Source of the DNA: Arthrobacter sp. KBS0703
Lineage (GTDB): Bacteria; Actinomycetota; Actinomycetes; Actinomycetales; Micrococcaceae
DNA: 7,246 nucleotides
Direction: 5' to 3'
NCBI RefSeq assembly: GCF_002008315.2
Contig: NZ_MVDG02000003.1
Span: forward strand, 1-7,246
The notes under the pieces are model-generated. The model was not told where the DNA came from. It worked only from the letters and a program-made list of their open reading frames with translations, and did not search any database. Below, in pieces: positions 1 through 4,615 of this stretch (positions are counted from its first letter, which is position 1; each line of letters opens with the position of its first letter). Made by a program: the position numbers and the translations under genes.

Positions 1-318
1 GCGGTGCTCGTCTTTTACGTGGAAGCTGGTCATGCCGTCCGCGGGTGCGAGCGTGAACGTGCGGGCGGTCGTCGAAACTCCTAGCGGCAGGCGGGCGGTC
101 CAGACCATGACCCGGCCGGGCAGCTGCTGGACCCGCACCCGGATACTCCGGCGCCCCGTGCCCGTGGTGTGGAACCGGACCCGTCCGCCGTTGCGCAGCT
201 CGCCGTCGACGGCTGTGATGCCGGATTCCCAGACTGTCAGGTTGCCGGCGTCGGTGAGGACCTCCCAGACCGTGGAGGGGCGCGCGTTGATCAACGCTTC
301 GGATTCAAGGGAGTGCAT
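1..318 (-). CDS. Artefactual copy of the SRPBCC gene, N-terminal part at window start
   Basis: Identical to 3595-3912. The ATG is at 318 and the candidate -10 TACCAT at 326-331. It holds residues 1-106 and continues at 7246-7139. The split is only where the circular contig was opened. Confidence 0.92.
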   Translation of the reverse strand, partial: MHSLESEALINARPSTVWEVLTDAGNLTVWESGITAVDGELRNGGRVRFHTTGTGRRSIRVRVQQLPGRVMVWTARLPLGVSTTARTFTLAPADGMTSFHVKDEHR

Positions 319-406
319 GCGGGCAATGGTAGGGGGAGCGTGCTGCCGGTGGTCGTGTCCCGGCGGAAGTTCACGCACTGTTCGCCTGGCGGTACGTGGG
401 TGCACG

Positions 407-454
407 TCAGGCTGCGGCCGGTCCGGGATCCCGGTCCGGTGGAGACGGCAAGAG
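407..454 (-). CDS. Artefactual fragment of the 85-aa gene, C-terminal end
   Basis: Identical to 4001-4048, covering the last 15 codons and the stop of the small protein. The adapter at 455 removes the rest, including start and ribosome binding site. It is not a functional gene. Confidence 0.85.
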   Translation of the reverse strand, partial: LLPSPPDRDPGPAAA

Positions 455-492
455 CTGTCTCTTATACACATCTAGATGTGTATAAGAGACAG
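455..492. other. Mate-pair junction adapter (two Tn5 mosaic ends), artefact
   Basis: The 19-mer CTGTCTCTTATACACATCT (455-473) is followed directly by its reverse complement (474-492), giving a perfect 38-bp palindrome. The 19-mer is the hyperactive Tn5 mosaic end used in tagmentation, and this tip-to-tip arrangement is the Nextera mate-pair circularisation junction. There is no cargo between the ends and no 9-bp target duplication: the left flank ends GGCAAGAG and the right flank begins GCCGGCGTA. It joins genomic position 4048 (here 454) to genomic position 493, the two ends of one sheared and circularised fragment. It is synthetic and should be trimmed. Confidence 0.97.
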
Positions 493-638
493 GCCGGCGT
501 ATGTCCTACCGGCGCATTCGCTGTCGCTGGTGCCGGCTGCGCCGTCGGCACCGGAGGAGCCGGGCTGCAGCCGGCGAGCACGCCTGTGGCGAGGACCGCC
601 GAAGCGAGTCCCCGCCACAGGCTGGGGTGCGCGTTCAT
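493..638 (-). CDS. Putative lipoprotein, N-terminal 48 residues only
   Basis: The ATG at 638-636 opens MNAHPSLWRG, then a hydrophobic stretch and the lipobox LAGC with Cys at residue 24, followed by a Pro/Ala-rich linker (SPAPPVPTAQPAPATANAP). This is a standard type II (lipoprotein) signal peptide, so the mature protein should be lipid-anchored on the outer face of the membrane. An in-frame TAA directly precedes the ATG, so no longer start exists in this frame. The gene lies 32 bp downstream of the exported-protein gene on the same strand and has no good ribosome binding site of its own, suggesting an operon and possibly re-initiation. The adapter cuts it after residue 48; read through the adapter, the frame ends in the artificial tail CLLYTSRCV. 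The catalytic or binding domain is not visible. A lipoprotein-anchored class F sortase is one guess, with no direct support here. Confidence 0.8.
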
Positions 639-670
639 TTAGGCCGCGCTGCCGCCGTCGGCCTCCCGTG

Positions 671-2389
671 TTACCACGGAGAAGGCACCAGGGCGCCGGC
701 GTTGTTAGTGCCTTCACCGTTGACCAGGAACGGCAGGTGGTACAGGTCGTTTGGCACAATCACGTCTCCGGGCTTCACGTTCTCCGGGAAGATGTACTCG
801 AAGACCGGAGCGATGTACTGCCCGGGCTGGAGCCCGTTGGCCTTGGTGGGGGCGTTCTTGAAGCAGCTGTCCAGAGCGGCCTGGTTGATGGTGGTTGCCG
901 TGGTGTTGACCGGCGTGGGCATGCACAGGCTGCGGACTCCCACGCGGACGGTACGGTCCGGCTGGCTGAGGAGGCCGGTGGGGGCCTTCGTGGCGCGGAG
1001 CCGGGCCCGCTGTGGCTGGGGGCCGGTGTTTTGCGTGGTGATGCCGCCCGTCGGCCCGGTAAGCGGGGCCGCGTTCTCGCCCGTCATTTCAAACGGCGTG
1101 ATCCACCGGTTGAAGACCGAACCGTCGGCATTGCGGTCCTCGTAGTAGATATCCACCGGGGTCTTGACGTCCGTGGTTTCGGATTCGAGGAAGATCCTGT
1201 CCTGGGTCTCCTGCGCCACGCCGTTGGGTGCCGTCGCAAGGGGGTCCGCGGTGCCCACGCCGAACTCGCCGATCGCCAGGTAGCTGGGCTGCGTGCCGGG
1301 CTGGGTGTAGATGCCGAGGTTGGCCTCAACCGTGTGGGCCGAGATGTAGTCCGGCGACCCGTGAATGAGCGTTCCGGAGTAGTCCACCACGTCACCGATT
1401 TCGAAGGGCGCCTGCTGGTTGGCGTCCGGGGCGGTGGCGCTGATTCCCGGCACCGGCATCACATACTGCGAGCAGTACTTCTGGCCGGCCGCCGGGGCGC
1501 TGAGCTCTCCGCTGGCCGGCGGCACAACACCGGCCACGCTGAAGTTGCGGCAGGCAGGTACGGTGACCGTGGTGGCCGACGGTGCCAGCGGGCGGTTCTT
1601 CTGCGGGCACAGGGGGTCATCCTTGACGGACGGATCCGTGCGCGGGATGCACATGGGGTAGCCCGTGGCGGCGTGGATGGTGGGGTTGTCCTGGTCAACG
1701 CTGAAGCGGTAATCAGGCGACTGGCCGTTGCTGAACCGGCCGGTATCGGCGCCGGTGCTGTCGTGCAGGCCGGCGATCTTGGGGTCGTTCAGCTGGACGG
1801 TCACGGTTCCGCCCGCGGCGTCAGCCACCTTCAGGGCGCCGTTGGCGTAGTCGATCCCGGTGATTTCACCGCGGCCTGTATTGGCCGACTGCTGGGAGAC
1901 AAAAGCCAGGCCGGCTATGTGGCGTGATCCCACGATGTTGCCGACGGCCCGCAGTTCCAGGCCGTCGACGCCGAGCGGAGCCGTGCCGCCGGTTCCATGG
2001 ACGAAGTCCGCCCAGGTCAGCGTGTTGGCCGGCATCTGGACCACCAGGTTGCACGGGATGGTGATGAGGATGCCGTTGATGGTAACGGTGCCGCCGTAGT
2101 ACTCGGGATCCGTCACGCCGGGACACGACGTGTTGTCGGTGTTGACGGTGGCGTTGCTGGCAAAGCCGGTGTCATCGAAGCCGCGGGCTGATGCTGCGGA
2201 GGCCGGTGTGGCCAGGGTGGGCACCACCCAGGGGGAAACGATTCCCTTCGGCGGTTTGGCCGTGCCGCCCTTGGCCAGGGCGGAACCCGTTCCGCCGGCC
2301 GCGATCAGCGCTGCGGCGGCGGCAAGGATGGTGATCTTACGAAGGGTTCGTGGACTTACTGTTCGTGGACTAACTGGAAGGTTCCTCAT
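671..2389 (-). CDS. Secreted protein of unknown function, 572 aa
   Basis: I do not recognise a named family. The protein starts with a long basic n-region (two VSPRT units, then LRK), a hydrophobic core at about residues 19-36 and the signal-peptidase site ALA after residue 39, so it should be exported. The mature part has eight cysteines (residues 89, 113, 247, 261, 280, 306, 489, 509), an even number that fits disulfide bonding outside the cell. It is rich in Gly, Thr and Pro and looks mostly beta. Segments such as GEITGIDYANGALKVADAAG (174-193) and FEIGDVVDYSGTLI (329-342) recall small OB-like or DUF5666-like beta units, a weak resemblance only. There is no LPXTG motif or C-terminal membrane anchor; it ends GALVPSPW. 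The ATG at 2389 is supported by AGAGGA six bases upstream. The lipoprotein gene follows after 32 bp, so the two may act together at the cell surface. Confidence 0.85.
   Translation of the reverse strand: MRNLPVSPRTVSPRTLRKITILAAAAALIAAGGTGSALAKGGTAKPPKGIVSPWVVPTLATPASAASARGFDDTGFASNATVNTDNTSCPGVTDPEYYGGTVTINGILITIPCNLVVQMPANTLTWADFVHGTGGTAPLGVDGLELRAVGNIVGSRHIAGLAFVSQQSANTGRGEITGIDYANGALKVADAAGGTVTVQLNDPKIAGLHDSTGADTGRFSNGQSPDYRFSVDQDNPTIHAATGYPMCIPRTDPSVKDDPLCPQKNRPLAPSATTVTVPACRNFSVAGVVPPASGELSAPAAGQKYCSQYVMPVPGISATAPDANQQAPFEIGDVVDYSGTLIHGSPDYISAHTVEANLGIYTQPGTQPSYLAIGEFGVGTADPLATAPNGVAQETQDRIFLESETTDVKTPVDIYYEDRNADGSVFNRWITPFEMTGENAAPLTGPTGGITTQNTGPQPQRARLRATKAPTGLLSQPDRTVRVGVRSLCMPTPVNTTATTINQAALDSCFKNAPTKANGLQPGQYIAPVFEYIFPENVKPGDVIVPNDLYHLPFLVNGEGTNNAGALVPSPW
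2346..2375. repeat. 15-bp tandem duplication inside the signal peptide
   Basis: GTTCGTGGACTTACT (2346-2360) is followed immediately by GTTCGTGGACTAACT (2361-2375), 14 of 15 bases identical. On the coding strand it gives two copies of the pentapeptide VSPRT in the n-region of the exported protein. The length is a multiple of three, so the reading frame is kept. The repeated copy of the region carries it at 5998-6027. Confidence 0.85.
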
Positions 2390-2395
2390 GGCTGT

Positions 2396-2401
2396 TCCTC
2401 T
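2396..2401 (-). promoter_or_regulatory. Ribosome binding site of the 572-aa secreted protein
   Basis: On the minus strand AGAGGA lies six bases before the ATG at 2389. It fixes the start so that the whole signal peptide is included. The copied gene has the same site at 6048-6053. Confidence 0.75.
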
Positions 2402-2441
2402 CGGAGATGCCGGTATCCGTATGCAGGACTGGGAAGCAGAG

Positions 2442-2453
2442 GGAGTTAACTCC
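2442..2453. promoter_or_regulatory. Perfect 12-bp palindrome, candidate operator
   Basis: GGAGTTAACTCC is a perfect inverted repeat with its right edge 64 and left edge 53 bases upstream of the secreted-protein start codon, inside the region expected to hold the promoter. AT-centred palindromes of this size are typical dimeric-regulator sites. No regulator gene is in the window and no second copy is seen within the genuine locus, so the role is inference. The artefactual copy is at 6094-6105. Confidence 0.4.
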
Positions 2454-2730
2454 AGAATCTCTGCGCTCAGGTGGGTGGGTGACTTGCGTTAAGCGTGCGA
2501 GGCTTATGTGTCTTTGCCGGGGCCGCAAAGGCTTCCAAATGGTTGCTGCTGCCAACTATCGGGAGTGCCCCTTGGAAAAACCCTGCAGACTTCCGGCGGC
2601 CGCCCCGCAGGTGGTGACCACCCCAAACTGAGCTCCCCCAAGGTGTTCACAAGTGGCCGGGCTCAACTGTGGCCGGCCTTGGCCCGGGCGGACCTGGCCC
2701 AATCGTCAAAGGCGACCCGCCCTGGCTGCG

Positions 2731-3354
2731 CTAGCCCTCCTGATCGACGGCGGACATATCGCCGACGCCGGGCGTGCCGTCGGCGAGCGCGTAGCGCTGC
2801 AGCACCGCACCTTTAGGTGAGGCGACCACCGGCTCGATGAGTGTGAGGTTCGTCGGAACCACCCCGTTGGCGAAGACCTTCTTTCCGCCGCCGAGGAGGA
2901 TCGGATACACCCAGAGCGTGAGCCGGTCGAAGAGCTTCTCGGCGAACAGGGTCTGCACGAAGTCGAGGCTGCCGATGACGTGGATGTCCTCGTGCCTTTC
3001 GCGCAGGTCGCGCACGGCGGCGGCGACATCAGGACCGAGCAGCGTGGAGTTGGCCCAGTCGAGGGTGGGCGCCTGGCGCGAGGCCACGTACTTGGGAAGG
3101 CGGTTGAACAGCCGCGCGATGCTCCCCTCCGCATGCGGCCAGTACGAGGCAAAAATGTCGTACGTCCGGCGCCCAAGCATCAGCGCGTCCATCCCCACCA
3201 TTCCTGCGTCGATCTGCTCGCCGACGACCTCGTCGATGAGAGGCGCCTGCCAGCCACCAAACGCGAAGCCGCCCTCAGCGTCCTCCTCCGGCCCGCCGGG
3301 CGCCTGCGCGACGCCGTCGAGCGTGGTGAACAGGTCGATATGGATGAGTCCCAC
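2731..3354 (-). CDS. Dihydrofolate reductase family protein (RibD C-terminal domain-like), 207 aa
   Basis: A single-domain member of the RibD_C/DHFR-like group (YwjB/YyaP type), cytosolic and expected to bind NADPH; the physiological substrate of these stand-alone proteins is generally unknown and they are not the essential folate enzyme. Visible features are the first strand with LIHIDLFTTLDGVAQ (residues 3-17), GMDALMLGRRTYD (54-66), IHVIGSLDFVQTLF (124-137; the loop reads GS where many relatives have GG) and the C-terminal signature PILLGGGKKVF (151-161). I chose the GTG at 3354 because AAGGAG lies six bases before it and the family fold begins right there. An ATG 26 codons upstream (3432) gives a basic extension unlike the family. 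It sits 132 bp downstream of the SRPBCC gene on the same strand. Confidence 0.9.
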   Translation of the reverse strand: MGLIHIDLFTTLDGVAQAPGGPEEDAEGGFAFGGWQAPLIDEVVGEQIDAGMVGMDALMLGRRTYDIFASYWPHAEGSIARLFNRLPKYVASRQAPTLDWANSTLLGPDVAAAVRDLRERHEDIHVIGSLDFVQTLFAEKLFDRLTLWVYPILLGGGKKVFANGVVPTNLTLIEPVVASPKGAVLQRYALADGTPGVGDMSAVDQEG

Positions 3355-3486
3355 GCCGTGCTCCTTGTCTGCTACCCGTCGTCGCCCGGCGGGATCACTT
3401 CGAGGCTGACACACGATCCCCCTGGGAAGCAACGGGTATCAACGGCTCACGCACGAGCCACTGCGCCGAAGGTTGGGAGACAAGCC
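3355..3486. other. Spacer between SRPBCC and reductase-like genes
   Basis: These 132 bp contain the AAGGAG site near the reductase-like start and a short hairpin GGCTC/GAGCC with a six-base loop (3444-3459) that could weakly terminate the SRPBCC transcript. No clear -35/-10 pair was found. Confidence 0.4.
3361..3366 (-). promoter_or_regulatory. Ribosome binding site deciding the GTG start of the reductase-like gene
   Basis: AAGGAG on the minus strand, with a six-base spacer CACGGC before the GTG at 3354-3352. The upstream ATG at 3432 has no comparable site, which argues for the GTG. The copy is at 7013-7018. Confidence 0.8.
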
Positions 3487-3912
3487 CTAGAGCCGGTCGA
3501 GCAGCTCGGCGCGCTTCTTGACCGCGCTGACAAAGTCCGCCAGGGACTGGTTGGCGAAGCGCAGTGTGTGGCCGCCCAGCAGGTGCAGGAGCCCGCGGTG
3601 CTCGTCTTTTACGTGGAAGCTGGTCATGCCGTCCGCGGGTGCGAGCGTGAACGTGCGGGCGGTCGTCGAAACTCCTAGCGGCAGGCGGGCGGTCCAGACC
3701 ATGACCCGGCCGGGCAGCTGCTGGACCCGCACCCGGATACTCCGGCGCCCCGTGCCCGTGGTGTGGAACCGGACCCGTCCGCCGTTGCGCAGCTCGCCGT
3801 CGACGGCTGTGATGCCGGATTCCCAGACTGTCAGGTTGCCGGCGTCGGTGAGGACCTCCCAGACCGTGGAGGGGCGCGCGTTGATCAACGCTTCGGATTC
3901 AAGGGAGTGCAT
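3487..3912 (-). CDS. SRPBCC family protein (polyketide cyclase/START-like), 141 aa
   Basis: The protein has the classic beginning of the SRPBCC helix-grip fold: a first strand ESEALINARPSTVWEVLTDA (residues 5-24), in which the I-x-A-x-P-x-x-V-W-x-x-L-T-D pattern is the family hallmark, then NLTVWESGI (26-34) and alternating strands such as GGRVRFHTTG (44-53) and GRVMVWTARLPLG (68-80). It ends with a long C-terminal helix (about 117-139, NQSLADFVSAVKKRAELLDR). Such proteins bind hydrophobic small molecules in a cytosolic cavity; the ligand cannot be told. The length is normal for the family. I start at the ATG at 3912, where the fold begins. The same frame stays open to 4338, but that extension has out-of-family composition and overlaps the 85-aa gene. 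No ribosome binding site is seen; see the candidate leaderless promoter. Confidence 0.9.
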   Translation of the reverse strand: MHSLESEALINARPSTVWEVLTDAGNLTVWESGITAVDGELRNGGRVRFHTTGTGRRSIRVRVQQLPGRVMVWTARLPLGVSTTARTFTLAPADGMTSFHVKDEHRGLLHLLGGHTLRFANQSLADFVSAVKKRAELLDRL

Positions 3913-3919
3913 GCGGGCA

Positions 3920-3925
3920 ATGGTA
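3920..3925 (-). promoter_or_regulatory. Candidate -10 element of a leaderless SRPBCC transcript
   Basis: On the minus strand the hexamer TACCAT fits the actinobacterial TANNNT -10 pattern and lies seven bases before the ATG at 3912, so transcription would begin at or next to the start codon. This agrees with the lack of any Shine-Dalgarno sequence. No good -35 box is visible, so the call is tentative. The copy is at 326-331. Confidence 0.4.
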
Positions 3926-4000
3926 GGGGGAGCGTGCTGCCGGTGGTCGTGTCCCGGCGGAAGTTCACGCACTGTTCGCCTGGCGGTACGTGGGTGCACG

Positions 4001-4258
4001 TCAGGCTGCGGCCGGTCCGGGATCCCGGTCCGGTGGAGACGGCAAGAGCCGGAGCGGGCACCGCAGGACACGCAGCTGATCGAGGTCCAGCAGTTGCCGG
4101 GTGCCTGTGCGGGCATCAAGAATCCAGAACATGTCCAGCTCCGGGACGACTGCCAGGACACGGCCCCGGTGCAGCGGACGGTCACCGCGCCAGGCTTCAG
4201 TTCGGTCCCCCGGGGAAAGTTCTGCGCAGGAACGGATATGCCTGCCTTCAAGGTCCAT
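4001..4258 (-). CDS. Small conserved-looking protein of unknown function, 85 aa
   Basis: The ATG at 4258 is preceded by AAAGGAG five bases upstream, the best ribosome binding site in the window, which makes this a real gene despite its size. The first 67 residues look folded: GRHIRSCAELSPGDRTEAWR (5-24), then HRGRVLAVVPELDMFWILDA (30-49) and TGTRQLLDLDQLRVLRC (51-67). This alternation of short strands and turns suggests a small beta-barrel (SH3- or KOW-like), though this is inference from pattern only. The tail (68-85) is Pro/Arg/Ala-rich and probably disordered. There is no signal peptide or membrane segment. It ends 88 bp before the SRPBCC start on the same strand and overlaps the spurious upstream extension of that frame. 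Confidence 0.7.
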   Translation of the reverse strand: MDLEGRHIRSCAELSPGDRTEAWRGDRPLHRGRVLAVVPELDMFWILDARTGTRQLLDLDQLRVLRCPLRLLPSPPDRDPGPAAA

Positions 4259-4263
4259 GACGG

Positions 4264-4270
4264 CTCCTTT
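4264..4270 (-). promoter_or_regulatory. Ribosome binding site of the 85-aa gene
   Basis: AAAGGAG on the minus strand with a five-base spacer (CCGTC) before the ATG at 4258. It is close to the ideal anti-16S complement and is the main evidence that the small gene is translated. Confidence 0.8.
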
Positions 4271-4387
4271 CCCTGACTACTGGGACCAGTGTGGGCTCCG
4301 TTGGTTGCATCGACGTGACGCCCTGGTGACTTCTTCATGAATGGAGGCGATTCCTGGGTGTGTAGCTGGCCCCTGCGGCCGTCCCGT

Positions 4388-4429
4388 GGACAGGGCTCCG
4401 GACAGTGGTTGCTGTCCGGAGCCCTGTCC
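4388..4429. terminator. Strong 18-bp hairpin, probable terminator
   Basis: The left arm GGACAGGGCTCCGGACAG (4388-4405) and right arm (4412-4429) are perfectly complementary over 18 bp around the six-base loop TGGTTG. There is no U-tract on either side, as is common for GC-rich actinobacterial terminators. It lies 77 bp past the stop of the partial gene at 4507 and 129 bp before the start of the 85-aa gene, so it most likely ends transcription from the former and insulates the latter. Only one copy exists in the window because it lies outside the repeated segment. Confidence 0.75.
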
Positions 4430-4506
4430 GTTCCTGTTCGCTCCCATGACTTCCGCGAACGCGCCCGCCATGGTGGCGCGAGGTGCTCAGGCTGGAGGCG
4501 CGGAGG

Positions 4507-4577
4507 CTACTTGCCCCGGGCCGGGCGGGTGCGCGCCAGGGCGGTCACGCCGGCGGCGAGGCCGATCAGTCCGGCGG
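4507..4577 (-). CDS. C-terminal 22 residues of a probable membrane or wall-anchored protein, partial
   Basis: The minus strand reads AGLIGLAAGVTALARTRPARGK and then TAG (4509-4507). A short hydrophobic run rich in Gly/Ala/Leu followed by a basic tail (RTRPARGK) is the usual end of a single-pass membrane anchor, including the tails of LPXTG sortase substrates in actinobacteria. The upstream part, where an LPXTG motif would be, is cut off by the adapter at 4578, so the identity cannot be settled. The frame choice rests on this pattern, the stop and the strong hairpin 77 bp downstream. A multi-pass protein ending in a transmembrane helix is equally possible. Confidence 0.6.
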
Positions 4578-4615
4578 CTGTCTCTTATACACATCTAGAT
4601 GTGTATAAGAGACAG
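4578..4615. other. Second mate-pair junction adapter, artefact
   Basis: This is the same 38-bp palindrome as at 455-492, with mosaic ends at 4578-4596 and 4597-4615. It joins genomic position 4577 to a sequence identical to position 964 onward (here 4616). The flanks AGTCCGGCGG and GGCTGAGGA show no target-site duplication. It cuts the C-terminus of the copied exported-protein gene on its right and the upstream part of the partial membrane-protein gene on its left. Confidence 0.97.

Larger units (their letters stand above)
1..454. repeat. Artefactual second copy of the 3085-bp segment (last 454 bp)
   Basis: Identical to 3595-4048 and the direct continuation of 7246 around the circle. It ends at the adapter at 455-492. 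The C at 455 can be counted with either the adapter or the genome, because genomic position 4049 is also C. Confidence 0.95.
2390..2730. other. Intergenic region upstream of the secreted-protein gene
   Basis: These 341 bp lie between the stop of the reductase-like gene (2731) and the start of the secreted-protein gene (2389), both on the minus strand, so they should hold the terminator of the first and the promoter of the second. I see a perfect 12-bp palindrome (2442-2453), a six-base hairpin CTTTGC/GCAAAG with a seven-base loop (2512-2530) and a five-base dyad GGTGG/CCACC (2610-2622). No convincing -35/-10 pair, no U-tract terminator, no tRNA and no believable small gene were found. The same stretch recurs at 6042-6382. 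Confidence 0.6.
964..4048. repeat. 3085-bp segment present twice (genuine copy)
   Basis: This block reappears as 4616-7246 continued by 1-454, with constant offsets of 3652 and 3594. No difference was seen between the copies, and the predicted proteins of the two copies are identical where both exist. Both copies end exactly at the synthetic junction adapters, so this is the overlap between two mate-pair fragments and not a genomic duplication. This copy lies inside the longer uninterrupted stretch 493-4577 and is the one to use for annotation. Confidence 0.95.
4259..4506. other. Intergenic region with terminator hairpin and presumed promoter of the 85-aa gene
   Basis: These 248 bp separate the partial membrane-protein gene from the 85-aa gene. 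Apart from the 18-bp hairpin and the AAAGGAG site, I see no convincing promoter boxes or further genes. Confidence 0.5.

Noticed and set aside
476..1927. 483-residue open frame on the plus strand
   Set aside because: It begins with adapter-coded MCIRDR, lies antisense to the well-supported exported protein, and is Arg/Gly/Val-rich as expected from the opposite strand of GC-rich coding DNA.
2512..2530. Hairpin CTTTGC/GCAAAG as a terminator or riboswitch stem
   Set aside because: The stem is only six pairs with a seven-base loop, with no U-tract and no surrounding conserved riboswitch pattern.
3355..3432. Longer reductase-like protein starting at the ATG at 3432
   Set aside because: The extension is basic and unlike the family, and the AAGGAG site lies six bases before the GTG at 3354.
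3913..4338. N-terminal extension of the SRPBCC frame to an ATG at 4338
   Set aside because: The extra 142 residues have no family resemblance, overlap the better-supported 85-aa gene, and the fold starts exactly at the ATG at 3912.
455..4615. Tn5-type transposon bounded by the two mosaic-end palindromes
   Set aside because: Each site has both mosaic ends back to back with nothing between them. There is no transposase, no cargo marker and no 9-bp target duplication, and the DNA between the sites is ordinary chromosome-like sequence.
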